A stretch of DNA of 28,570 bases. Source: Elysia marginata. Taxonomy: Eukaryota; Mollusca; Gastropoda; Plakobranchidae. Made by a program: the position numbers and the translations under genes. The first letter of the stretch is position 1, and each line of letters starts with the position of its first letter. Below the pieces are notes generated by a model. It was given only the letters and a program-made list of their open reading frames with translations, was not told where the DNA came from and searched no databases. The stretch is from NCBI GenBank assembly GCA_019649035.1, contig BMAT01006594.1, positions 311,872 to 340,441 on the forward strand, in the 5' to 3' direction. Shown here one piece after another: positions 9,931 to 19,664 of the stretch.

Positions 9931-10283
9931 TTTATGCAAATTTATTTTTTCTTAAAGTTGGAACAAACTGAATGTCCGGTGGCCCATGACTTCATAATTA
10001 TTAGCTGATGTAAGTGCGATCTTTACAACGATATAACCGAGTTTAAAGATTCCCGTTTCCGATGCATGGGGAAAATGTGGAGGGTCCAAAACTACAAATA
10101 CTTTATACAATACGAGGACAAGAAACCAGTAGTTTGTAATGACAAATCAGGAGAAAGGTCTCTGATTTACTAAATTAATTCTTTGTTTATTTTCATGATC
10201 TCCTGGTTGGTAAAGTAAACATGTCTCTGATCAAACCCTCTGTATTTCTAGTATTTTGTTTACAAATCATATATCTGTAACAG
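9931..10283. other. No gene seen
   Basis: This is AT-rich sequence with no open frame or repeat I recognise. It leads into the exon candidate that follows; an ordinary 3' splice acceptor (ctgtaacag) ends it. Confidence 0.5.
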
Positions 10284-10356
10284 GAGACGAAGAAATTTTA
10301 AAGAAATTTGTGGCTCAAGCAGATGCTGGGGAAAGAGCAAAATGTTATTTTTCAAA
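10284..10356 (+). CDS. Candidate internal exon, function unknown
   Basis: A 73-bp stretch is bounded by an acceptor-like CTGTAACAG and a strong donor GTAAGC. In the frame that starts two bases into the exon it is open and reads DEEILKKFVAQADAGERAK followed by CYFS, an amphipathic, charged composition typical of real helices. Both borders split a codon after two bases. One other frame is also open. I do not recognise the protein. There are no neighbouring exons that I can join to it with confidence, so it may be chance. Confidence 0.3.
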
Positions 10357-12519
10357 GTAAGCACAATGAAACGAAACGATAGTTATCCCATTCTAGTTTG
10401 AAAATTGTTTTCGTTCATTTGTAATCCCCTGTAATTATCTAAGAAACGGTCTCTTTCTTTCATTTCTACATACAATAACTTCTAGCTACTACTAGAATTA
10501 TGTTTCCCTTTACTTCTTTCTTTATTTTTCCTTTTTCTCAAGTCGTAAACTCTCTTCTTTGCCATTTCTTAAATTTTCTTTTCTTGTTCTCTTGCTTTAA
10601 GATTGGGTAGTTATGACGTAATGCTACTAATAAAATCGAAATGGCACGTTACTATGAGATATTTCACTCACTTTGTGGTTTAGGCGATGAACGGTCAGTG
10701 TTTGGGGGATTGGGGAATGGGGGAATGCCTCCCTAGTCAACCATTTGGAGTTCAGGAGTTTTCTAATAGAAGGCTAACGTCATTAACAACGAGACTAATA
10801 GTAGCCTTGGTAAAATAGATAGTTTTAGTCCAACTAGTTTTGGAAAGGCACAGGCAAAGCATTAACTGTGTTTAAAACTAGTATGGACCATCTGGTGAAA
10901 AACAAAAATAAAAAACACAAGTAGTTGGATAAATGCTGAGCATAACCGTCGCGTTTTTACAGCTAAAAAAGAAAGGGCACAAATGGATAACTTCCTTTCA
11001 TTTATGGTGAAGAAAACTATCAACAATATTTCATAACCAATAATAATTGGGGAAAGTCATATCGTACGATTAAGTTAGTCTTGTGAATGGATACCTCTTC
11101 TGCCGCGCACACTCAAAGCGCATCTACCACATGGGTTTAATTGTGGATACTGCAATTCCCTTGTCCCGGGCAGTTCTGCTGATAAACGTTATAAAGCTGA
11201 TAGTAGAGAGAAAAAATAGCATCAAATTCTAGATGAAATTTCATATGAAAAATAAAAAGGATAGTTTTAAAAGGCCATCAGGAAAGGCTGTGATATGCTA
11301 TGACGTCTTTTAATAGAAATCTTTATAAAATCGTCGCGAATTGTTATAATTATAATTAGTGTTATAAGTGGTAAAATACGCATGGAATATCCATGAAAAT
11401 CCAGCATTACTCTCTAAATAAAAAGCACCAGTTGCCATAGTTACACGAGCAATAAATAAAAGTTTTTAATATACCTCGTTCCATATTCTTTGGCATCGAC
11501 CTACCTGGTCTTTTTAAACTGTACAATATGTTAGCTCGGTTTCTTTTTTTTTTTGTTTTACAATATGCTAGCTTATCAGTCTGCTGCAATGCAAACAACA
11601 AAAACTCTTCAAAAGTTGATCAAGTTGAAGATTTTAAAAAATATGCAACAATTCCTGAACAGACATATTAAGTATGTCCAATGTGAGGTAGTAATGTAAT
11701 CAAAATAAAGCTCCTAATGTTAGAGTAATATTCTGCGACAAAAGCGACGAGTGGATGCCAAGCGAAAGGCTAGATCTAGGCTTACAGCGTTCTTGATATT
11801 TTCCCCTTGCTTCGCAGACTCTGCACTGTCTTGTCAGTGAAAGGAGATTTATGACCATGTGACATTCTCCAGCCGCGTCAAGGCGCGTGTCCGCGTAGTT
11901 TGATTATAACCTTACAGGAGTTGAGCCAAGGCATACGCATTCTTCTGTAAATGGGATTTTGTGGCATTTTTTCTGGGCGGAGATGCATAAAAGGTCAAGA
12001 CTTTTGTCCTGTTCGCTTTATCTTTATTTATTCTGCTTGTTGACAGCAGCAGGCATACTTTATTTATTGCTGAGAATAATTATGTGTTCAAGTGCGATTG
12101 GTTTCGTCTTGCAATCGTTTTGGTCTGCTGGGGAAAATAACGATTGATGAAAAGGTCCGTGTTTTTTATCTTCTTTTTCTTTTTCCTTTAAAATTTATGT
12201 TTTTTAATCTTTTTCCCTTTTTCAGTCGAACATTTTACTTCTTTATCAAAACTATCGTATTGTGGGGTTTTTTTTCTAGAATGAACAATCGTTCTATTCT
12301 CTGACGTCGTATATGCCTGTCTATCACAAAACCTAACTGTTAAGATTATCAAGAGAAGCAATTTAAATGCAGATGTGAGATTCAACTATGCTCTCATCCA
12401 AGATTTTCAAATGTGTTCGGAATTATTCTCTGCGGACCTGAGCCCGGTTGCAAATAGATTTACAGCGATGGCTCTAGGCGGTGTACTCTGAGGTGAAATG
12501 GAAACGACAGATGTTTTTG
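10357..12519. other. No convincing gene; AT-rich intergenic or intronic DNA
   Basis: I found no retroelement motif, microsatellite or convincing exon across these 2.1 kb. A minus-strand frame at 11858-11786 (MVINLLSLTRQC..., ending at GTAAGC) was considered but has no supported upstream border. Poly-T runs at 11542-11553 and short TA-rich words are the only simple repeats. Confidence 0.4.
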
Positions 12520-12636
12520 TAATTTTTCTTAATTTTTTTCTGTGGGCAAATACAAGTAAAATGCAAGCTATAAAATTGTAGTTACATAAGCCGATGTCGT
12601 CTTGAAAAAAAATATATCACCTTTCTAAAACTTGGC
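12520..12636 (+). repeat. Dispersed repeat, copy 1
   Basis: This segment matches 16618-16727 in the same orientation. Shared words, in order, include a TTTCTGT run, TACAAGTAAAATG, AAGCT, GTTACA, TCTTGAAAAAAA and a CACCT/TACCT-CTAAA block. The family is unknown to me. Confidence 0.65.
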
Positions 12637-13322
12637 GTGGAGGTGATTATGTGCCAGCAATTACGGCAATGAAAATGTTGAAGATAGATTCTCTCTAGAT
12701 AAATATTGGATGATTTTCGATAAAAAAAAAAAACTCCTGACGCATCCGCTGACAGCACTATTTTTAAAAGTAACTAAAGGTCACATGAAAGTGGCTACAA
12801 CAAAAAAGAATCTAGACTTGAGCAAAAATGAAGGCTTAGATTGAGATAAATTGGGTTGAAAACAAAGCTGTCCCACAAATTGGACAACACTATTTTTTTA
12901 TTCGTTTATCAAAGTCTGTCTGGGTTCGCTTTTGTCCTTGAGTATAAATGTTTCCTAGTGGAGTCTCTTGGTGCTCACTGTGCGTTATATGGTTTCTTAC
13001 TTCAGACCGAAATAAGAGATAGATTTCATGTTTTCTCAACTTCCTTCTCTAGTAAACAAAATGACAGATCTATATTCAAAATGGGCAATGGTGTTTAAGA
13101 ATTGAAATATATTTCTTTTGAACTCCGAGCCCTCTTTTTCTCAAAATGAATTGCCATAAAAGGATCAGTTTAAAAGGGTTAAGTGACTTGTTGGATTAAC
13201 TTAAGGATTGTCTTTGAAAAGAAATGGAAGCTGGTGCTCATAGTAATTTAAACGATTTCATCACTGCCAATTAGCCCGATACTGATGTATATTGAACTTG
13301 ACCATCAAATTGTTTCTTTTAA
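12637..13322. other. No gene seen
   Basis: This is AT-rich DNA. A plus-strand 80-codon open frame at 12856-13098 shows no motif and no supported splice borders, so I do not call it. Confidence 0.4.
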
Positions 13323-13515
13323 ATGCAAAGTGAATTAGCCTTCAAAATCCTCACAATAAGTTTCAAGTCGAACTACCATCTCTTGCATTCTCTCTTTCTG
13401 CGTCTTTCTCTAGCTATCTCTCTCTCTCTTTGTCTCGGTCTCTCTTTCTCTATCTCTGTTTGTCTTTCTCTCTCACTCTCTCTTCCTCTCTACCTCTCTC
13501 TATCTCTCTCTTTGT
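13323..13515 (+). repeat. CT-tract repeat, copy A
   Basis: A unique-looking leader (GCAAAGTGAATTA ... AAGTCGAA) is followed by an impure (CT)n tract. The leader is shared with copy B about 440 bp downstream, so both belong to one repeat with an internal microsatellite. Confidence 0.55.
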
Positions 13516-13763
13516 AAAATCTTTGCTATTCTCTCACAGTAGGGAAGTCCACCTCTGGCCTGGGAGTATTTATAATTAAAACGAAGTCAATTTACGTTCA
13601 ATAAAAAACCAGAGCTTATGTGGAAATTTCCGTGTTAAACGTAACTTACAAGTGTGAACATCAGCTGTGGCTCTCCCACATTTTTTCTCCGTCTCCAAAC
13701 GTATTATTTTCCTCACATATCTTTTTTCTGTTTTACGATGTTTTGCCTTATTTCTCCTTCGGG

Positions 13764-13862
13764 CAAACTGAATTATTCTTTAGAATTCCTGGTATAAGTC
13801 AATAACTTTAAGTCGAATTGCCTTCTCTCGCCCTTCGTCCCTCTCCTACTGTCTCTCCGTCC

Positions 13863-13909
<47 letters not shown>

Positions 13910-14040
13910 CCCCCCTCTCTCTTTCTCTCTTTTGCTCTCATTCTCTCTATCCCTCTGTTTCTTTCCATCTCCATCTTTCTTACTTTCTCTCTATATCTCT
14001 CTCTCTTTTTCTCTCTGTCTATTTCTCTTTTGCTTACTCG
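13764..14040 (+). repeat. CT-tract repeat, copy B
   Basis: The leader GCAAACTGAATTA ... AAGTCGAA parallels copy A in order and wording and is followed by a longer (CT)n tract (13857-14035). Serine/leucine-rich open frames here are only translations of CT repeats. Confidence 0.55.
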
Positions 14041-14708
14041 TTATTTATATTTAACTATTCTATTAAGACAATCCTACATAAGAATTATTTAGGTTGTTTT
14101 CGCATAAATCCCTAACCGACGGTACCCTTTAAATTAATTTTCACACAAGTAAATCATGATAACGAAAGTCAAATAGATTAAAATGAAGATTACTTGCTTC
14201 TAGAACATTGCTATCGATGATCTAAGTCAGAATATCTGTTCTTTTATAAACATTAAAAGTCAAGCGTAAATTTTCCCGTAAACAGGTACTCACGAGAATG
14301 GGCTAAAAAGATAAATAATTTTCTTTGAAAAATGGCTTGTTTGGTTTTTGTTGTTTTTTTTTCATTTCAGACATTTTGACAAGAAACTGTCGTCTTAACA
14401 GTACCATGTCCTTAGTAGTTATACATAAGATGAAACTGAAATTTTGTCATATGTATTTAACATTTTAGATAGACCTAATAAATATTGATGTTTATGTGCG
14501 CTTTAACCTTCTCAAATAATACGAAGGTTATTGGATCATTGATTTGACAATCATTCTAAATCGACAAGTTTTTACCGTAACTGATTTTTACCTACACCAA
14601 AGCTCCCCACACTATTTGTCTACATTTTAACGTAGTCGACCTGACGAACGATGCTATTCTTTAGATGTTTTTTCCAATGTGTGCATAACTTCCATGAAGC
14701 GGGGTCAG
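14041..14708. other. No gene seen
   Basis: This AT-rich stretch has no open frame or repeat that I recognise. It lies downstream, in the minus-strand sense, of the exon candidate at 14879-14709 and could be its 3' untranslated region if that exon is real. Confidence 0.35.
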
Positions 14709-14879
14709 TCAAGCGTTTTTTAACCAGCCGTTGATTTCGTTCATGATAATAAAGGTTTTATCTGTCTCGATCTTCTGGTCGTGAGGAGAATGTTTGAAGG
14801 GACAAAAGGATGATGGTCTGACGGAGCGGGATAAGGACTGGTGGACGGCATAGTTCACAAACATAACGTTGAAACCAGA
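14709..14879 (-). CDS. Candidate terminal exon, function unknown
   Basis: The frame is open upstream to at least 14918 and ends in TGA at 14711-14709. It reads SGFNVMFVNYAVHQSLSRS near its start and KTFIIMNEINGWLKNA at its end, with many C- or G-ending codons, unlike the AT-rich surroundings. A weak acceptor (GGCAAAAG) lies at 14880 and falls between codons, the same phase in which the exon candidate at 15464-15364 would end. I do not recognise the protein. The acceptor is not a standard CAG and its pyrimidine tract is poor, so confidence is low. Confidence 0.25.
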   Translation of the reverse strand, partial: SGFNVMFVNYAVHQSLSRSVRPSSFCPFKHSPHDQKIETDKTFIIMNEINGWLKNA

Positions 14880-15357
14880 CTTTTGCCGAGATTGATATTT
14901 GTAGTGTAGCAGTATCATGCAAAAAAGGGCCTCAGATGAATGTCTTGCCGCATTGTCATAATTTTATTCAGTGATCTGGGAATTATTTTGTTTGTTTGTT
15001 GTTGTTGGTTTTTTTTTTGTCAATAAAGCTAGCGATTTTTTAGAACCAGTAAGAGGCCAGGGGTCAGTTTTACCTAACTATAAATATCAACAATAACAGT
15101 AATAATAAAGATGAAAAATTTTAAATAATCATAAGGACCAGACCGAAAAACAGTAGTTAAGTCATAGGACTACAACTGATATGAGTAATAGGGCTGAAGG
15201 CGATTATGATGATGATCATGATGGGGACATGATTATTCAGTGATCTGTTTGGAGAACTCATGCAGCACAAATCTTTTGAAGCATAAGCTTAGAACGAACA
15301 AAATCATGTGCAGTGAGAGCTTATTGCAAGTTCTAGGGTGGTAGTTATTCCCCTCAT

Positions 15358-15464
15358 TTATACGCGCCTATCAATTCTCATCCTCTGATCGATGCGATCA
15401 CTGTTATCGTCATAGGTGAAGGATCGGGGTCTGACATTGCACGACTCAAAGCCAGTGCGGCCCA
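15358..15464 (-). CDS. Candidate exon, function unknown
   Basis: A good acceptor, TTTCTTTACAG, ends at 15465. Beyond it one frame reads GRTGFESCNVRPRSFTYDD and then NSDRIDQRMRIDRR. It can end at a GTATAA donor (exon end 15364, between codons) or run on to a stop (TAA at 15360-15358). The stretch is GC-balanced in AT-rich DNA. The reading is charged and Arg/Asp-rich; I recognise no domain. Together with the candidate at 14879-14709 it could form the end of a minus-strand gene, since the phases agree. Confidence 0.3.
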
Positions 15465-15839
15465 CTGTAAAGAAACTATATCAAATATATACCTGATTTT
15501 TGCCAAGCTTCCTCACCATAGGCGTCATTGATATCTTTATAAATTTTCAATTTTGTTTGAAATTTTTTCTATTTAACACAATAAATCTAACCCCTTCTCT
15601 CATCATTATCTTTAACACATTTCCAATGAGGTTAGTTATTTTGTTTTTGTTTATCAACAAGAGACTTTTCATGACAGAGCTGAAACTTAGCGCAGAGACT
15701 GTGCATTTAACAAGCTTTCACAATTCGTTGACAGATTTCAAAAATGCTGGTTGGTTAATAAAACCATGACAATTTTTATATAAAGTTTCCGAACGACCAT
15801 TGTACTTTTAATGATGAAACATAACCAAGCAATGAGGAC
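15465..15839. other. No gene seen
   Basis: This stretch is AT-rich. A plus-strand 89-codon frame at 15500-15769 is hydrophobic and low in complexity and has no support. Confidence 0.4.
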
Positions 15840-15949
15840 GTCACGTGGGTCTTGGGGTCAGCGGGGGTTTCCATTCAATAATCTCTTCCGGATTTCCCGC
15901 CATTTCATGTTTAATTTTATATTACGCGAGTGCCGATAGGTCTAGAAAA

Positions 15950-16292
15950 NNNNNNNNNNNNNNNNNNNNNNNNNNNNNNNNNNNNNNNNNNNNNNNNNNN
16001 NNNNNNNNNNNNNNNNNNNNNNNNNNNNNNNNNNNNNNNNNNNNNNNNNNNNNNNNNNNNNNNNNNNNNNNNNNNNNNNNNNNNNNNNNNNNNNNNNNNN
16101 NNNNNNNNNNNNNNNNNNNNNNNNNNNNNNNNNNNNNNNNNNNNNNNNNNNNNNNNNNNNNNNNNNNNNNNNNNNNNNNNNNNNNNNNNNNNNNNNNNNN
16201 NNNNNNNNNNNNNNNNNNNNNNNNNNNNNNNNNNNNNNNNNNNNNNNNNNNNNNNNNNNNNNNNNNNNNNNNNNNNNNNNNNNNNNNNNNNN
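15950..16292. other. Assembly gap (343 N)
   Basis: All bases are N. Open frames running through it are artefacts. Confidence 1.
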
Positions 16293-16322
16293 TTTCATAA
16301 AATGCTATGAAAAGCTGACCAA

Positions 16323-16333
16323 GGTTCGAGTCC
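16323..16333 (+). promoter_or_regulatory. Isolated B-box-like word of RNA polymerase III
   Basis: GGTTCGAGTCC matches the B-box consensus exactly. A matching A-box would fall inside the N gap. The flanks do not form a tRNA T-stem (only three of five pairs), so a tRNA gene is unlikely; a tRNA-derived SINE fragment is possible. Confidence 0.3.
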
Positions 16334-16443
16334 AAGGATTGAAACTTGGTTGGTGTCTTTTTCTGAATCATCTAGATCTAGTCTAACTAAGGCTGTTAAA
16401 AGTGACCCTAAACAACATCCCAAACAGTACCCCAAAGAAAATC

Positions 16444-16457
16444 CGCCACAAGGCGGT
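16444..16457. other. Short hairpin CCGCC-ACAA-GGCGG
   Basis: A five-base-pair perfect stem with a four-base loop lies next to the CACGTG palindrome. Confidence 0.5.
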
Positions 16458-16468
16458 TTGTTGACCCC

Positions 16469-16486
16469 AATAGTCACGTGACTATT
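16469..16486. other. Perfect 18-bp palindrome with CACGTG core
   Basis: AATAGTCACGTGACTATT equals its own reverse complement. The centre is an E-box (CACGTG). Part of it also pairs, as an inverted repeat, with 15840-15860 across the assembly gap. Confidence 0.7.
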
Positions 16487-16617
16487 TCCGGGTAGTAATA
16501 GGTCAGATTCATTCGTTTTTGTTCCTAGGTCTACTTGATTTTTTGTTGTAACGTTCAAGTAAATATTTCCTCCGGTGCACAAAGTGTGAGGAAATAATTT
16601 TCTTTCGTTTATGTACT

Positions 16618-16727
16618 TGTTCTTTAAATTTTTGTTTCTGTAGGTAAGTACAAGTAAAATGTAAGCTTCTTAAGTGCGGTTACAAGCGGGTGACTTCTTG
16701 AAAAAAAGTTACCTCTCTCAAAGTTGC
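16618..16727 (+). repeat. Dispersed repeat, copy 2
   Basis: This matches 12520-12636 in the same orientation, sharing TACAAGTAAAATG and TCTTGAAAAAAA in the same order. It ends about 20 bp before recognisable Penelope-like RT sequence begins, so it may be part of that element or the site it entered. Confidence 0.6.
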
Positions 16728-16744
16728 CAACTGCAACACTTGAC

Positions 16745-17860
16745 TATTAATGTAGGGCTATACTGGGACGATGGGTCAGCCATAACCAAACAGAAACCAC
16801 GAGGAGTCGCATTGTCAAAGAAAAAAATTGTAAAATCTTGAAAGAAAACGGCCTTAACTTAGTCATAGAACCTAACAAGAAAGTTGTTGACTTCCTAGAT
16901 GTCACATTAGATTTGCGCACAAAAAATAACAAACAGCACCGTATTCTGCGTAAACAGTCAAGGCATCAGCCTCTGTCTATTATAAAAAGTCTACCAAAAG
17001 CATAGAGATTGAGACTTTCAAACAACTCCTTAACGCAGAAATCTTCTGTGAAGGAGGAAGGCCATACAACATTACGGCCACAGAAGACGCCGACAATACA
17101 CAGAAAAGAAAATCCCTGTAAAACAAAGAAACAAACAAGGACGAAACAGATGCAAGCAAGGACAATACCATTCCCCAACCAAAAAGAAAAAGAAGGAAAT
17201 AAGGAAAATGAAAATACACAGCAAATTTGTCTCTACTAAAATCAGCTAAGTATTTTTTCACTATTAACCAATAATTTTTATTGTTTCCAAGAGAAACACA
17301 AAGCTGCGAAAGATAATCAACAAAAATACGATAAAACGTAGGTACAGTGTTATGACCAATAGAAAATAAATCTTTGAAGCAAGGCAACCCTCAAAAAGAC
17401 CAGAGAAGGTGAAACCACTCTAAACAACAGAACTTGCAACTGCAGAAAAAAAGCTGCATGTCCAATGCAATTGCCAATAAGCATGTGTGGCAACAGTTAC
17501 ACTAGGAAACAACAAAGAAACAAAGACATAAATATATAGGGATGAAGGAAATCCAATTGAAAACTAAATGTAACCCACACTGTTCTCTCTAGCTTCTGTC
17601 TAGAGCAAAAACAATCCGCCACAACCATAAGTGAGCAAGCACACTTGAGATTTAAAGAATGCAGGAGTAAATTATACCATATCATGGAAAATATTAGAAA
17701 AGGCACTCCCACACTCCACGATAACAAAAAGATGCAACCTATGCCTTGCAGGAAAGTGCGCAATATTTTAGACACTTTGCCTAAATAAACGAAAGCAGGA
17801 AATATATACTTGAAAGGTGCGACAAAAATAAAGAACGAATAAAAGCGTAATACTTGCACT
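16745..17860 (+). mobile_element. Penelope-like element, RT palm to GIY-YIG end, decayed
   Basis: Penelope-like retroelements join a reverse transcriptase to a C-terminal GIY-YIG endonuclease. The copy starts at RT motif C: NVGLYWDDG (16752-16778), where family members usually have YRDDG. After a frameshift follow GLNLVIEPNKKVVDFLDVTL (from 16850) and SIIKSLPK, the family-typical stretch downstream of the palm. The linker Cys motif CNCRKKAACP is at 17435-17464. KYIGM (17530-17544) is the YIG part of the endonuclease, and CNLCLAGK (17733-17756) is the Cys pair near the C terminus. Stops and frameshifts separate all these blocks, so the copy is dead. Sequence upstream of motif C is missing, which fits 5' truncation. 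Hydrophobic minus-strand frames at 16980-17387 and 17497-17877 are shadows. Confidence 0.83.
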
Positions 17861-18156
17861 ACACATTGATGTAGCAAGGCAAAAAGAATTTATGTAAAAT
17901 CATATTAATAGATAAATGGATGGATAAATTAGTAGATAGATGGATTCACTCTTTTTAACGCTTTTATTCCTCATTTTTCAGTTTGTTATATTGTTTCCAT
18001 CTTTTGGCCAACACAAAACTGGTCGTGGCTAAGACTAGACGAGACACTGATTTATCGAGCAATCGAACAAACTCAATTGTTCTCCAGAGATTAGGGCCCA
18101 GCTTCCACGTCCGGCACTAGAAGTGAAAGGGTGAGGCTAAAAAAAATAAATTATAG
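17861..18156. other. No gene; short GATA/GATG-rich run
   Basis: A degenerate GATA/GATG tract lies at about 17909-17943. The rest shows nothing I can name. Confidence 0.5.
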
Positions 18157-18828
18157 TTAGAGCATGTTGGTGTAGAGAGCGAGGGTGCCGTATGAAATAG
18201 GAGCTTGTCTGAAGAATGTCTGGGCGTAAGCCACATAATAAATATATCTTGCAAAAAATAACTATCTCTAATTATTATTCAGGTCAGGATTTTACAGCTG
18301 AAAGCTCATAGACACTCGACTAGAATCCAGATCCTGAGTGACTTTCATCATCGCCAGAGTCATCCTGCCCACATAATTATATTGTATGGAACTCTCTGTC
18401 GACATAGTCCCCTTAAGCTCACAGTCATGCCTGCTGCGGTCTATGGGGAATTTAAGGGAGTGTTCTGAACTACAGACTCACACAGTGTCGGGCTTAAACC
18501 ACATCAACGTTTTTTCGTTAATAAAAGATGCGGTGGTTATTTTCGGAACGTCGGCTGCCATAGGAAATCCTACACCGAATATTTTTAGCTGCTGGCTGAG
18601 CTATATTTAGACACTTGTTTACGTCAGAGGTATTTGCAGGATTTTCCATCGCCTGGCGGTATTTGTGAGCTTTTGATTAAGATCTATCAGGTATTCGTTC
18701 TTAATCTGAGAGTCCAGTATGTCTGAATGGGGCAGGATGACGACAGAGTTGTCATTTCTATAGAGGCACATCCAATCAATACGGAATGTAGTTATTTTGA
18801 CTTGGCTTGTCCCCCCCTTTTTGTCACA
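18157..18828 (-). pseudogene. Coding-like block, unidentified; broken gene or several exons
   Basis: This GC-balanced block reads like protein on the minus strand. From 18828 to 18619 one frame is open for 69 codons (including TTFRIDWMCLYRNDNSVVIL and DSQIKNEYLIDLNQKL). The same frame then has three stops within 21 bp (18621-18601). It resumes at 18600 with QQLKIFGVGFPMAADVPKIT and MWFKPDTV, meets TGA at 18480-18478, and continues as HSLKFPIDRSRHDCELKG to TAA at 18294-18292. The TGA overlaps a perfect donor word GTGAGT. A further acceptor-like CCCAG precedes an open stretch from 18219 (TFFRQAPISYGTLALYTNML) that ends in TAA at 18159-18157. I recognise no family. It may be a decayed gene, several exons, or a transposon fragment; another frame from 18649 (MENPANTSDVNKCLNIAQ) competes. 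Confidence 0.35.
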
Positions 18829-19240
18829 TCATGCGGGCACGGCTGTTTGTTTGGGGTTGGAATGTTTGCGGGTGTTTGAGTGTGAGTGATGAATGCCTTG
18901 TGGGTACAATATTTTCCGTGAAAGCAAAAAAAACACGGTTAAAGAAAGAAGCAGACAAAAAAGGTATATGGTTGATAAAAAAGGTTTATAGAGAGAGGAC
19001 AGAAAGACATGAAGGGAAAAGGGTATTTCTTATTTGGAGAAAACCACGGCAGAAAGAACAAGGGAGAAAGATGAGAGAGGATGGGACGGTAAAAATTGGC
19101 GTAGGTTTGAAATATTAATGTACGGAGTCCACCCCATTCGGTTCTGTTTTCTCAACATGAATGTCTGATATAGAACACACAATCTTTTTTTTTCTGTAAA
19201 TCGAGCGGATTCTCCTTCCGCTAAAATTCGGCGTAGAGAC
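18829..19240. other. No gene seen
   Basis: A plus-strand 103-codon frame at 18807-19118 is rich in Lys, Arg and Glu from a purine-rich stretch and has no motif. Confidence 0.4.
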
Positions 19241-19271
19241 GTGTGTGTGTGTGTGGGTGGGGAGGGGGGGG
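19241..19271 (+). repeat. (GT)n tract running into a G-run
   Basis: Seven GT units are followed by GGGTGGGGAGGGGGGGG. The four possible G-blocks could form a G-quadruplex on the plus strand. Confidence 0.7.
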
Positions 19272-19664
19272 CTAGGCTTGCTTCCAATGACTTGCCTTCT
19301 GAGAGTTCTGGAAAAAATATGATGTATTTTAATGTTTAAGGCATTATTTTTGTGTCTTTTTTTTTAAATTTTGTTGGAATTGGCCTTATCAGTTGTTGAA
19401 GTATTACGAGTGACAGATTGATAAATTGCCGGGTGCAATATTACGCTTTTACGTAATAAAGTATTTGTACTTCCACCTCTAAATCGAACATTCAGAACTT
19501 GGTATGTTTCCGTAACATAAATTTAGTCGATAATATGGGCGATAGAGTAAAGGAAACAAGTTATCTCTTTAAAATATCACCATATGACATTTCGAAACGG
19601 GCAACGATAGTATCGTTTGTTAAAATGAAGAGGAGCTGCTATTTTAGAACTTCAGCCTAACCAT
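19272..19664. other. No gene seen
   Basis: This stretch is AT-rich, with no recognisable motif. Confidence 0.5.

Noticed and set aside
11786..11858. Minus-strand possible first exon ending at GTAAGC (MVINLLSLTRQC...)
   Set aside because: There is no acceptor or promoter evidence upstream, and an in-frame TAA lies close before it; I could not separate it from chance.
13323..14054. Ser/Leu-rich frames (also at 23038-23232, 24286-24562 and 27357-27836)
   Set aside because: They are translations of CT or GA microsatellites.
15845..16371. Open frames of 118 to 151 codons on both strands
   Set aside because: They run through the N gap; almost all residues are unknown.
16980..17877. Minus-strand hydrophobic frames of 135 and 126 codons resembling multi-pass membrane proteins
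   Set aside because: They are antisense to the A-rich Penelope-like element; its conserved blocks are on the plus strand.
18361..18600. Resemblance of FPID...C after MWFKPDTV to a Cys-loop receptor ligand-binding domain
   Set aside because: The spacing between the two cysteines (16 residues) and from FPID to the second Cys does not fit the family's fixed 13-residue loop.
18807..19118. 103-codon basic plus-strand frame
   Set aside because: The composition follows a purine-rich stretch; no domain is visible.
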